Assembly (NCBI GenBank): GCA_018340375.1
Contig: JAFFJZ010000003.1
Span: 52,731,006-52,795,005, forward strand
Direction: 5' to 3'
DNA length: 64,000 nt
Source of the DNA: Gonatopus flavifemur
Taxonomy: Eukaryota; Arthropoda; Insecta; Hymenoptera; Dryinidae
Positions 11,335 to 22,465 of the stretch are shown here, piece by piece. Made by a program: the position numbers and the translations under genes. The notes beneath the pieces are model-generated. The model ran no database searches. It had not been told where the DNA came from and saw only the letters and a program-made list of their open reading frames with translations. Within the stretch, counting starts at the first letter, position 1. Every line of letters starts with the position of its first letter.

Positions 11335-11980
11335 ATAACAGACCTACTTGTTATGCCAGCAATACTTTTTTCCCCGTGGATCTTTTAGTTCGGCTGGGAC
11401 TGCAACAATACTCTTAAAAACTTATCAGCAGCAGATTCATAACACGAAACATGTTCATCGACTGGCACCTCGTTCTGATTGTCGCTTAGTTCAGAAACTA
11501 TCTCATTATTTATTTTTCTCATTACTTTACGCAGTCTCTCATTCGGTAGGTTCACGTTCACGTAACTTGTGTGTTAAGTCAAACATCCAATAAATTTTCC
11601 GATGTTTTCATGTAAAGGTATCGATACATCGATGTATCGGTCTTCAAAAACGTCGAGTAAAAGAATCGATTATTTATAAAAAAAAGCATCGATGTTGCAA
11701 TAATCGATGTAACATCGCCCATCCCTACATGTAATAAGTGCTCCAATGAAAAGTTTTACAAAGTATAACATTGAGTGATTTAACATGGAACAATTTATAT
11801 AATTTCTACCAGATCCAATTGATGCCATTAATTTCTGTATTACGTATAGTTCAGTGAAAATCAGTGTTTGTGAGATTGATATATTCTGATTTATCAAAAA
11901 CCAAAAAATGAATCATTTTCAAGAGATTGATTTTCACTGAATTATAACAAAATACAGAAATTAATTCCATCAGTTTGATT

Positions 11981-12475
11981 TGGTAAGAATTATATAGGCA
12001 GGGTTGTATATTGCATCATGTAGGGTTACGCTTTGTGAAATGTTTCATAGATACCCTCAGTACCAGTCTTACATACTTATCGCTTGATTCTTTCATCAAT
12101 TGAACTTTTTGTTTTAGAAGACAAAACCATCTCTTTCATCACAAATAGTTGAAAAAAAGTATATGAAAAGGATAACATATTATAGTTTCATAACACTTTG
12201 AAACAATATTTTCTGGTATTCAAGGAATCAAAAATCAATCTCAATAATATTGATTCTCACTAAAGCATAAGGAAATACAGTAATTACTGCCATTAGTTTT
12301 ATTTGGTGAAAATTATATAGGCAGAGTTGTATATTGCATCATGTAGGGTTACGCTTTGTGAAATGTTTCATCGATACCCTCAGTACAAGTCTTACATACT
12401 TATCGCTGGACTCTTACACCAATTAAATGTACATCGTAGAAGACAAAACTATCTCTCTCATCACAAATAGTTGAA
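11981..12475. repeat. Direct duplication of a 170-bp block
   Basis: 11981-12152 and 12305-12475 are about 90% identical and share GCATCATGTAGGGTTACGCT and TTGTGAAATGTTTCAT. The flanks (for example the ATTGATTTTCACTGAA-like blocks) are also partly repeated, so the real unit is about 325 bp. Non-coding. Confidence 0.8.
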
Positions 12476-13159
12476 GGGAAATTAAATGGAATCAAAATAG
12501 TTTTCCAAACCACATTCTTTAATTATTCTTTATACATTCTTATAATTTTATACGTGCTAATTTGATTTCTCTTTTACCCAAATTTACGTTTCATTTTTTG
12601 GGGATATATGTTCTATGTATTAAAAAAATTGTAATGCTGCTTACCATAATTCTTCAATACACTGTTTTGGTAATAATCAAATAGATAGATTTTGTGGGTT
12701 TCCATACCTTCATCATACAAGATGAAGTTATAGAGATGCATAAAATCCTATATAATGTTATCAAAACAAACGTTATAAATGTTCCAGAAAAATGTCTTCA
12801 ATTTTTTTCATCTGGGAAGTGTATAATTTCCAGATACATTCCACTTGGGTTTTCGAGACTTCATCTACGTCACTATTCTTGGAAAAAAAATCGGTAATGA
12901 TATGGTATGCGGCCTACTACCCACTACCGTAGACCGCATATTATACGTTTACCAAAGAATCTCCGGAATTAAAAATTCTGGCTCTTTAGTGACATAGATA
13001 AAATCTCGAAGAACCATCCCTGAAATTTCGGATTTTTTTCATGAAATCAGTTTCCAGTAATTTGGTAGAAAAAACGTGCTCGCGCATGGTAACTATCGCA
13101 TCCTCTTAGAATTCAATGTGCATCTCTCAAAATTGAGAAAAATATTCCTTACAGTTCAG

Positions 13160-13520
13160 AAAAATGTTTCTTACAATTGAGAGAAAATATCTTTGAATTC
13201 AGAAGACTATTTTTTACAATTCAAACAAATACTTTCGACAATTCATAAAAATGTTTCTCACGATTGAGAGAAAATATCTTGAAATTCAGAAGACTATTTC
13301 TTACAATTCACACGAATATTTTCGACAATTCAGAAAAATGTTTCTTACAATTGAGAGAAAACATCTTGAAATTCAGAAGACTATTTCTTACAATTCAACC
13401 AAATATTTTCGACAATTCAGAAAAATGTTTCTCATAACTCAGAACAGCATGTCTAAAAATTAAGAAACATGAATCTTGCATTTAATGTGAATATGTTTGA
13501 TGACTCAGAAACATGCGTTT
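13160..13520. repeat. 87-bp tandem repeat, about four units
   Basis: The landmark ATGTTTCT recurs at 13164, 13251, 13338 and 13425, exactly 87 bases apart. Units contain GAGAGAAAATATCTTGAAATT, AGAAGACTATTTCTTACAATT and TATTTTCGACAATTCAGAAA. Because 87 is a multiple of 3, one frame stays open over two units, but there is no reason to regard this as a protein. Confidence 0.85.
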
Positions 13521-13887
13521 GAAAATCCAGAAATAAGTATCTTAAAATTCAGAACAGAAATGTTTCTGAATATTCAGACTCAGTGACTGTAAAAAATTAC
13601 AGTGACTTTTTTCTTAATTTTGAGTCAAAATTTTTTTACAGTGATGTTCACACGGGCATTTTGAGCTAGAATTAACCACTATAATATGATAAAGACGTGC
13701 TTCTTGCCTCATCAGATCCAATATAAAATTAACGAAAATGTATTTCTCGATATCTGGAGAACGGCTACAGTTAGGATTTCATTCCAAACGGATTTTCAAT
13801 CTGTAAATTACGCCGAATATGATCCCGCATCCCGTTTGTTGACACATTTTTGTCATACCTATCGCTGCTTCTAGAGCACCGTGCGTG

Positions 13888-14331
13888 TTTTATGTATTTC
13901 TGACCTCCTGAACTATATTTTTGTTTCAATATACTAACCAATTTGATTAGAGAATATTTTAATTCATATATCAATTCAATACTTAAATTCATTCGCAGTT
14001 CTGTGCCAAAGTTCTCAGCGAGATCTACCATTCCAAGACAAACCGGCAAACACGACTGCAGGTGTTTGAAAGAACCAATTACGGCTTGTCAACAACATTA
14101 CAAGAGAATCCAAATATCAGTCAAGTCATGGTAATAATAATTTAAATACATTCACTAGTCCTTTTGCACCAATTATTATTCAATGTGAAAATGATTCAAG
14201 TATCAAGTTAGCGTGTGAATTTGAAATATTAGATATGACTTTGAGAACTCCTGCGATGTTAAATGTATCATTATCTTCAGAATCATTTGAAAAGAACATA
14301 AACATTTTAAGTTGACAAATCAGTAATCATC
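13888..14331. other. No recognisable feature
   Basis: AT-rich sequence between element P and the next palindrome. A 92-codon minus-strand frame crosses the P boundary and is therefore not a gene. Confidence 0.35.
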
Positions 14332-15645
14332 AAAAACTCCAAAAAAGTAAAAAAATAACGCCAAGTACATGAAAATCCCAAAAACAAAGAATAAAAAAAT
14401 CTAAAAACACATTCCAAAGGAAAATTTCACTGCATTCAGAATTTCGAGGGGATATAAAAGGATATGCTCCATTTGAAAAAAAAAGATATGAAATCAATAT
14501 GAGCGACCAAGTACATTGGTTATCCAAAGGATATGTGAAAGATTTTTGGTATATTGTAACTTCAGTTTGTTTAAACTGTATTGAAGGTAATTTATGATTT
14601 TTAAAAAAGCATTATTGTATTGAAAAAATAAATAGAACAAGCGTTGCGTTCTGCTCGTATATATAGATACCAAAAAGTGAAAAAAAAGTAGAATTCCACA
14701 AAACATACAAATGTTTCACAAAAACCCCTAAAAACTCCAACACAGTAAAAAATAACGTCAAATCCCAAAAACCATACAAACGTTTTACAATAACGCTTGA
14801 AAAAAAATCCTTGAAAAAAAATCCTTGAAAAAATACTTCACTCTTTCCGGAAGATTACTTGATATAACAAATATACCCTTATAAAACAAGATGTGAAAGG
14901 CAACCCTGTTTCGGAATTCGCAGCCACCAGTAACACTTGGCGTGGTCGAAGAAGATTTTATGAAATTATATCATTTAAATTTCTTGTTTAATGTTCTATA
15001 GAAATTCATTTGTATATAATAAAGGCTAAAAACTTCTACCATCGGCCACGCCAAGTGTTGCTGGTTGATGCGAATTCCGAAACAGGGTTGCCTTCCACAT
15101 GTTTTTTTTAATGGTATATTTGTTGGATCAAGTGATCTTCCGGAAAGAGTGAAGTATTTTTTTCAAGGATTTTTTTTCAAGCGTTATTGTAAAACGTTTG
15201 TATGGTTTTTGGGATTTGACGTTATTTTTTACTGTGTTGGAGTTTTTAGGGGTTTTTGTGAGACATTTGTATGTTTTGTGGAATTCTACTTTTTTTTCAC
15301 TTTTTGGTATCTATATATACGAGCAGAACGATACGCTTGTTCTATTTATTTTTTCAATACAATAATGCTTTTTTAAAAATCATAAATTACCTTCAATACA
15401 GTTTAAACAAACTGAAGTTACAATATACCAAAAATCTTTCACATATCCTTTGGATAACCAATGTACTTGGTCGCTCATATTGATTTCATATCTTTTTTTT
15501 TCAAATGGAGCATATCCTTTTATATCCCCTCGAAATTCTGAATGCAGTGAAATTTTCCTTTGGAATGTGTTTTTAGATTTTTTTATTCTTTGTTTTTGGG
15601 ATTTTCATGTACTTGGCGTTATTTTCTTACTTTTTTGGAGTTTTT
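14332..15645. repeat. 1.3-kb palindrome, about 620-bp arms
   Basis: Left arm 14332-14956 and right arm 15030-15645 are nearly identical inverted copies separated by about 73 bases. The inner tips pair CACTTGGCGTGG with CCACGCCAAGTG. The outer tips are AACTCCAAAAAAGTAA and its complement. Each arm yields the same hydrophobic pseudo-ORFs in the same relation. The high arm identity indicates recent formation or gene conversion between the arms. Confidence 0.9.
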
Positions 15646-16237
15646 TTTTGGGGATTTCACTTCTTTTTCTGAATATGCTTCCAACTGAACCCAAATAAAA
15701 ATGAAATATCCCTGTCGAGTTTATGGCAATCGTAGGAGTGAAGGAAATGTCCTCAGATAACTTATGTGATATAAAAATCCACTTGGATTTCCATCAGTCA
15801 TCTCATTATTGGACGGCAATAGATCATCGAGATAAAGAATGAAGAAAAGAAGGGAAGAAAAGCGAATTCCCATGAACAAATATACGTGTGAAGAATTCCG
15901 AAAACTAAATTTTCCTTGACTGATAAGTTGGCGTTCAAAGCAGCTCAAAGCGCTCAAAGCAACTCAAAGCGCTCAAAGGAGCTCACGCCGCTCAAAACAG
16001 CCCACGATATTGTGCTGAACATGTCTTGTGCGGAAATTTCCAGTGTTTTCAAGAAATCGTTGTAAGAAAATCGAAACAACATAGATCTCACAGACAGAGG
16101 AAACTTGCGTACAATATATTCAAGGTATCCAACAGAAATTTTTTTTGCAAGATAGAATTTGTACTGTTGAGCATGAAGCTAAAAATAGCTTTCCAGCAGA
16201 CATTTTTCGGTCACTCTTTTGAATCATTGTGAAAAGT
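15646..16237. other. No gene; short GCTCAAAG tandem run
   Basis: Positions 15940-15995 contain about six imperfect copies of a 10-11 base unit (AGCGCTCAAAG / AGCAACTCAAAG / GCTCACGCCGC). Nothing else recognisable. Confidence 0.45.
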
Positions 16238-16495
16238 AGCAGATAGCGAAAGTTCCAAAAATTAGATCTCATTGAATTCTTTCGTGACCACAAAACGAAG
16301 TACTGAAATGTCAGCAGAATAGAGTCCTTGGAGAATTCAAATCGCCTTTTGTCATACTGTATATTGTACTGTATATAGTATGAAAAAAGGCGATTTTAAT
16401 TCTCCAAGAACTCCATCCTACTGACATTTCAGTGATTTATTTTGTGGTTCCAGAAGGATTCAATGGGATCTAGTTTTTGGAACTTTTGCTATCTG
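16238..16495. mobile_element. Foldback MITE, about 120-bp arms
   Basis: CAGATAGCGAAAGTTCC at the left pairs with GGAACTTTTGCTATCTG at the right. Inner arms pair GGAGAATTCAAATCGCCTTTT with AAAAGGCGATTTTAATTCTCC around an ACTGTATATTGTACTGTATA centre. No coding capacity; TSD not clear. Confidence 0.85.
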
Positions 16496-16736
16496 GGTAA
16501 AGAGATGTCAAATATTTATCATGCAACAAAAAGATATACTCCCAAGATATCAAATTGAAGACACTTTCTAGTACTGTACCAGACATTTTTCAGAATTTTG
16601 TGAAATATCCATAGAAATCATTCGAAAAAATTTTTCAAGAATATTTGGTTCGTTATGGTATTATAAAGGTATTCTATATTCTTCAAAACTGTACAATATC
16701 ACAGTAATTGAATTCTAATTTTATGATGAAGCGAAA

Positions 16737-17433
16737 TTATTGCTTTTCAAAGAAATATATATACGAGTCTTTAGCATTGCGTGGCCAATGTCGCTCTTCA
16801 ACTTGCAGATCATGAATAAATATCCACTTTGTACCTTTACTTCGTGACATGCATGTGAAATTATCTTCAGAAATATTTTTACCCTGATGAAAAACAACAG
16901 CTATAACTTTATAAAAGTGTTGTTATAAATCGTCCTGACGCTGTTATAAATGATTTTTTAGTTGTATGCAAGTTATTACAATTGTCACAAGAATCTTCGA
17001 AAATTTTCCATGTTGAAAAATTGAACTTGAATATTTCTTGAGACTCAAATGATTTTTGTGAAATTGGAGGTAGCCCAAGACGTGTAACACAATTTGTACC
17101 AACAATATTTTCGGTATATTCACATTTCGTACATTCCGTTAAAGTAGTTATTTGGTGTTTCACTAAATTTTTAATAGCCATTGAATTCTCGCAAATAGAA
17201 GCGATGAATTCTCCTGCATCTTGTGAGTGATTATGCAAGTATTGTGGACCTGCAAGCTGTTTTAAAGCTATGATATCAAGGTTTTTTTGCGAATTGTAGT
17301 TCTGAATTGAAATATTTATGATGTCTTTGGGGTCAGATAAAATTAATTGTTTTGTCTTAGAAGCACAATACAATATACACTGCATTACTGCATTCAAATA
17401 AGAAGAAACACCGTCAACAATAGGAAGACCCAT
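16737..17433 (-). pseudogene. Ubiquitin-specific-protease-like domain with lost catalytic Cys and His
   Basis: The minus-strand frame from 17433 begins MGLPIVDGVSSYLNAVMQC, aligning with the USP Cys box (consensus GLxNxGNTCYxNAxxQ). The nucleophile Cys is Ser. HSQDAGEF matches the QDAxEF box. CTKCEY near residue 102 and CDNC near residue 149 give the two zinc-knuckle pairs typical of USPs. The frame ends at 16909. In the next frame it continues with HQGKNISEDNFTC, which aligns with the His box (HxGxxxxGHYxC): here His is replaced by Asn. WIFIHDL and YIYFFEKQ close the domain at 16737. Compact USPs of this size occur in arthropod transposon-rich loci. One frameshift plus two lost catalytic residues make it inactive. 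Confidence 0.7.
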
Positions 17434-17547
17434 TACGTTTAACGTGTGAATTTCTGTTGATTTTTCATCAATATTTAGGCCCCTGGATTATATATTATCC
17501 AATATCCTTATTCCTGAGTACCCAGGCGAAAAAGTTTTTTCAGTGAG

Positions 17548-19481
17548 TAAATTCTTTGAGTAAAATTACAGGTGGATCAAGAAAAAGTAGAAAGGATGCA
17601 GGTATACTATACATGTGTATGTTACTTACCATCACGATCAATATCATCAGGTAGCGTAGAAGGAATATGAAGAAAAGGCAAGAGTGCAGTGGATATACCA
17701 CAGGTCCTTGCGTTAGGTACACTATTATCAGATTCTTCCAATGGAATCACAGGTAGATGAAGAAAAAGCAAGAAGGATGCATGTCACCATACATCTTTAT
17801 GTTACGTACCACAATGATCAATGTCATTAGGCAGCGTCATAAGAAAATGAAGAAAAGGCAGAAGTGCAGTGGATATACAAGTCCTTGCATTGAATAATAC
17901 CACTATCAGATTCTTCCAACAGAATCATAGGTGGATGAAGAAAAAGCAAAAAGGATGTAGATGTACCATATATTTGTACGTTAAATCCTACCATGATCAT
18001 TAGGTAGCGTTGAAGGAAAATGCAGAAAAGATAGGAGCGCAGTGGATATATCACAAATCTTTGCATCGGGTGCATTCCACTGACCAATTGACGAATGATT
18101 AGAGAGACTGTTTAGGATCAACTCAACGAAAATTGAGCAGATACAATATTCTGATTATAGAAATTGTTGCAGAACAACTACAGGTCAACTTGACTGATGT
18201 GACTGGATGTGACAATTCATTCTGAATGTTTTCTTCCAAAGTTCCATCTTTTCAGTTGTTCCATTCAAGCTGGATTATATTTGTGTTCTTACAAACCATC
18301 ATTTTTATCTTTACTCATCTTGGTTTTGGAATGATTCAATTCTCAAATATAATGAATTTTATTAAATTGTCATAGAGTATTTTGGGTTGAGAGATTTAGT
18401 AACTCTAGGATCCATGAAATGTTCGAAATGTATTCAAAGTGATTCATGATCATTAAAGAGCAATATTGTATCAAATATCGAAACCATTTAATATTCATGA
18501 TATTTGAGAGTTGAATCATTCCAAAACCAAGATAAGTAAAGATAAAAATGATGGTTTGTAAGAACACAAATATAATCCAGCATGAATGGAACAACTGAAA
18601 AGATGGAACTTTGGAAGAAAACATTCAGAATGAATTGTCACATCCAGTCACATCAGTCAAGTTGACCTGTAGTTGTTCTGCAACAATTTCTATAATCAGA
18701 ATATTGGATCTGCTCAATTTTCGTTGAGTTGATCCTAAACAGTCTCTCTAATCATTCGTCAGTTGGTCAGTGGAATGTACCCGATGCAAAGATTTGTGAT
18801 ATATCCACTGCGCTCCTATCTTCTCTGCATTTTCCTTCAACGCTACCTAATGATCATGGTAGGATTTAACGTACAGATGTATGGTACATCTACATCCTTT
18901 TTGCTTTTTCTTCATCCACCTATGATTCTGTTGGAAGAATCTGATAGTGGTATTATTCAATGCAAGGACTTGTATATCCACTGCACTTCTGCCTTTTCTT
19001 CATTTTCCTATGACGTATCCGATGAGATTGATTATTGTGGTACATAACATAAAGATGTATGATACATTTACATCCTTTTTGCTCTTTCTTCATCCACCTA
19101 TGATTCTGTTGGAAGAATCTGATAGTGGTATTATTCAATGCAAGGACTTGTATATCCACTGCACTTCTGCCTTTTCTTCATTTTCCTATGACGCTATGCG
19201 ATGACATTGATTATTGTGGTACATAACATAAATATGTATGATACATTTACATCCTTTTTGCTCTTTCTTCATCCACCTATGATTCTGTTGGAAGAATCTG
19301 ATAGTGGTATCATTCAACGCAAGGACTTGTATATCCACTGCACTTTTGCCTTTACTTCATTTTCCTTCTACGCTACCTGATGATAGTGATCGTGGTGGTA
19401 AGTAACATACAGATGTATAGTATACCTGCATCCTTTCTACTGTTTCTTGATCCACCTGTAATTTCACTCAAAGAATCTAGG
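17548..19481. repeat. 1.9-kb palindrome of about 180-bp tandem repeats
   Basis: The left arm (17548-18352) holds about three tandem copies of a unit containing GGTGGATGAAGAAAAAGCA and GTGGATATACAAGTCCTTGC. The right arm (18492-19481) holds about four copies in inverse orientation. The inner 280 bases of each arm (around 18100-18350 and 18495-18760) are unique to the palindrome and nearly identical. The loop is about 140 bases. Apparent ORFs of 60-94 codons in both arms are shadows of the same repeat. Confidence 0.9.
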
Positions 19482-19639
19482 GAAACCATTTTGTACATAG
19501 TTCATAATTTTGTCATAAGGATGTCATATTTTAGTATACCTGAAGTGCTCGGTGACTAACCTTATTTTCGAATGTTTTTCAAACTTGCTATAATTGAATT
19601 TACATTCATTATCTATTCACTATTCTGTTTCATTATTTG

Positions 19640-20210
19640 TTCACGATTCTGATTGCAGAATAGTGGATTCCATTAGAGATTATGGTATATCCATTATACT
19701 TTTGCCTGTAAAAAGAATAGCAAATAAACTTCAATAATCACCCTTGAGCAGGCTCGGTATGATCTTTTTCATCGATTGCCTATGATCCAAATTAGAGAAA
19801 TCAACAGTGGAGCCTTCCGAAGTAGCTGGTCATCTGGTTTTGATCAGCTACTTCGGAAGGCTCCAGTAGTTGACTGTCCGTCAGAACTTATGATATATCT
19901 CTGACTTTCTGGTATGTGGAGGAATTGCAAATAAACTTGAATCTTTTCCCTTGAGCATGCTCGATATGATCCATTTGATCATTTTCTAACGACTCTAGCA
20001 GGAGAACCTGATAGTAGATTGTTTGTAAGGGGGTTATGGTATATCCGATAAGATTTCACCTAACAAGTAATGCATAAATTTGAATCATTATTTTCGACTA
20101 GACCTTGTATGATTTATTTGATCATCAGCCTGTGGTTCTGGTGGTGAGAACCAACAGTAGCAGACTGTTCATTACGGTATTTCTGCTGAGCTGTTGTGTG
20201 TAAAGGAATA
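19640..20210. repeat. Degenerate older copies of the same tandem repeat
   Basis: Blocks such as AGAATCTGATAGTGG... (recent copies) correspond here to AGAACCTGATAGTAG and AGAACCAACAGTAG, and GTATATCCACTGCAC corresponds to GGTATATCCATTATAC and GTATATCCGATAAG. The spacing is about 150-180 bases. This looks like the decayed flank of the satellite-like array. Confidence 0.55.
19809..19864. repeat. Perfect 20-bp stem hairpin
   Basis: GGAGCCTTCCGAAGTAGCTG at 19809-19828 is exactly mirrored at 19845-19864, with a 16-base loop. It is short and isolated within the degenerate repeats. It could be a young micro-inversion duplication or a small-RNA hairpin; there is no other evidence. Confidence 0.8.
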
Positions 20211-21812
20211 TTGTATTTTATGAATAATACATCATACAGAGCTTACCTGTGTATATAGCAATTTCCTGAATGTAGCAAATAGATTTATTTATACCTTTCT
20301 CAAACTTTTCGTGTTTTTTTTTACAAATAACCTCTTCATCATTCATTCATTAATCCATTCATGAATTTTTTCAAGTCATATATAAAAGTATATATAATTC
20401 CAGGTTATTTGTGTGCGTTCGATTGTTGTTATAATGACCTGTAATACCTGTAATGTAGTATAACCTGCATTTCACAATTCATCCATTTTTCAATGATTCT
20501 TTTAATATCATAATAACCTATCAAAACATCGCCTCATTCACAGGTTATTTGTTTATGTTTCGACAATGTATAGACCATACTACACTGAAATGCACGCTAT
20601 TGGATGTTTGGATTATAATGTCTCTAGCATTGGAAGAACTGCCTTAAGGATTAACAAATCTCCGTGATTGAAGAAACCGATTCTGATGATGATAGAGAAA
20701 TCTTGATGTTTTGATCGCATGAAAATTTGAAACGTTTGTATCTCGGGATCGCGTGAACGGATCAACTTCGTAGTGTGCTTAATCGAAAGTGTGTATTCGA
20801 ATTATATAGCAGAAGTGTAATTATTTTTTCGTGAAATTCAATGTGTGATGAGTTATTGTGGGTTAAAGATTTTTTGACTATAGAAAATCTTGGTTTTCGA
20901 GTAAAGATACACGGTAGCGCACGACTTATGCTTTTCCATTGTTTTTTTCTTTCAGGGTTTTTTTTTCTTTCTTTCAGGGTTTTCCTGTACTTGGCGTCGA
21001 GACGCTACCGCGTCTCTTGATAGTATCATTCGTTCAAAAAACATCAATGTTCCTCCTCTTCTTTTTTAACTGATTGGATCCAATTTCAAAATAGAAATGA
21101 AGAATATGTATTTCATAATGAATAGTGATGAGTATTCCACTGTTCATCATATAAAGATTGAGTTTACGTGGAATGTTTTCATCGCACTCTTCTATATGAG
21201 GTAGAGCATTGAGGTATAACATTTTTTCAAACGAATTCAATATGATACAGTCTCATTCCAATCACACATAGAATTTTCTGCAACTTTTGTCACATGTGTC
21301 CTTCGAACACGCTGAATAAATGCCAACATTTATTGAATTATTATGATAGTGAACATGAACTCATTATGAATACTTTGAATTCAGAAGGAAATTCTGATGA
21401 ACAACCTAATGTTTAAAAATAACTTCTATTGCAGCTTTATACAAAATTTTTTAGAGCTTCAACTTATATTCTTTTTGAATTAATAAAATTCATGTTGATG
21501 AGGTCTCACTTACATAACAGAGGCTGTTCAAGTATTCTTGAAATAGTATTTATGAATTCACTTGTGCATTTTATATACTCAAAACCTGAATTAGCATGTT
21601 GTATGAAAGAAAATCAATCATCGTAGTAGTAATCGATCTATGAATTACGTTTGCGTTTTCCATATCTTTTTCATAAATGAATTACCATGTGTTGCTTCTA
21701 TTGGAAAATATACAGTCATGTTTACGGTGTGTATATACGTTGAACATTTATCGCTTCTTGAATTCCTTTCATTTGATGTTGATCTTTTTGATGGAAAATG
21801 TAGTGATTGATA
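20211..21812. other. No recognisable gene
   Basis: AT-rich sequence with scattered short ORFs without motifs. A CGGTAGCG / CGCTACCG pair at about 20910 and 21005 flanks a pyrimidine-rich stretch with CTTTCAGGG repeats. Nothing else supported. Confidence 0.35.
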
Positions 21813-22465
21813 CACAGGGTGGCGCAAAAGTCTGGAAACACCTCCATAACTTTTGAACGGGGCATGATAATTTGATCAAATTTTTGTTTCATTAAAGGAG
21901 GGATCAAGGGCTATGGTAACTGGGGACTTTGAGTTCCCCAGCCCTGTAGGGGACGCTGGGGGGGGCAAAATTTCAAGTGATATGGGGGGATTGTGATACG
22001 TCATTCGATAGTGCGTTCCAACCCGAACCCAGCGGTTTTTTGTTTTTTGGAATCGGACCATTTTTCGCTGAGTTATCGTAATTTTAATACTCTGATGTGG
22101 CAAAGTCTGGAAACACCCCCATAACTCTTGAACGGGGCATGATAATTGGATCAAATTATTTTTGAATTAAAGGAGAGATCAAGGGCTATTATAACGGGGG
22201 ACTTTGAGTTCTCCAGCCCTGTGAGGGGCGCTGGGGGGGGGGGAGGGGGCCAAAATTTGAAATGAGATGGGGGAGCTTGTGATACGTCATTCAATAGTGT
22301 GTTCCAACCCGAATCCAGCGGTTTTCTGTTTTTTGAAATCGGACCATTTTTCGCTGAGTTGTCGTAATTTTAATACTCTGATGTGGCAAAGTCTGGAAAC
22401 ACCCCCATAACTCTTGAACGGGGCATGATAATTGGATCAAATTTTGTTTGAATCTGAGGTTTTTT
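21813..22465 (+). repeat. Tandemly repeated 5' end of a mariner/Tc1-type element
   Basis: After a TA (21811-21812) the sequence CACAGGGTGGCGCAAAAGTC begins, a typical terminal inverted repeat of DDxD mariner/Tc1-like elements. A unit of about 280 bases starting at TCTGGAAACACC recurs at about 21830, 22107 and 22393, with CCATAACTCTTGAACGGGGC in each. The first two units are complete and the third is cut after about 65 bases by the GT-rich block. Confidence 0.75.

Larger units (their letters stand above)
10503..11727 (-). mobile_element. hAT element with perfect 8-bp TSD inside Q
   Basis: Ends TAGGGATGGGCGATGTT and AACATCGCCCATCCCTA are exact inverted repeats. CATGTAAT is duplicated outside both (10495-10502 and 11728-11735). 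Subterminal regions hold several copies of ATCGATGT-like words on both strands, as expected for hAT transposase binding. At 1225 bp it is too short for a full transposase; the coding remnant on the minus strand keeps the C-terminal domain. Confidence 0.95.
9641..13643. mobile_element. Element Q, 4.0-kb insertion with CACTGTA ends inside P
   Basis: Begins CACTGTACAAAATTTT and ends AAAATTTTTTTACAGTG. It interrupts the P arm within AAACATGTTCAC: the uninterrupted version is visible in the opposite arm at about 7550, so the empty site is known. AT flanks both ends, giving at most a 2-bp duplication. Q has no complete gene of its own. It contains an inserted hAT (10503-11727), a 170-bp direct duplication and an 87-bp tandem array near its right end. 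A few hundred bases near each end are rich in ATTCAGAAA-type words. Confidence 0.75.
7320..13883. mobile_element. Palindromic element P (CACGGTG ends), copy 1, interrupted by element Q
   Basis: The ends are CACGGTGCTCTAGAAGCAGC and the complementary GCTGCTTCTAGAGCACCGTG, with a 4-bp direct repeat CGTG outside each (7316-7319, 13884-13887). With the insertion at 9641-13643 removed, the element is a giant hairpin: left arm about 7320-8564, loop 8565-8637, right arm 8638-9640 plus 13646-13883. Each arm carries the same 62-codon chance ORF near the tip and the start of the same Cys-rich protein near the centre. A truncated second copy lies at 55885-57503. CAC-N-GTG ends recall the heptamer of Transib/RAG-type elements, but a 4-bp rather than 5-bp duplication and the missing transposase leave the superfamily open. 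Confidence 0.8.

Noticed and set aside
13160..13520. CRISPR-like regular repeats
   Set aside because: Units are contiguous 87-bp tandem copies without unique spacers, in a eukaryotic TE.
14330..15698. Identical hydrophobic ORFs in both arms (ISYLFFSNGAYPFISPRN)
   Set aside because: They are shadows of an AT-rich palindrome; the hydrophobicity comes from T-rich sequence, not from a membrane protein gene.
17827..19204. Several similar 60-94 codon ORFs (FLLFLHPPMILLEES)
   Set aside because: Each is a read of the 180-bp tandem unit in one orientation or the other; no start context or domain.
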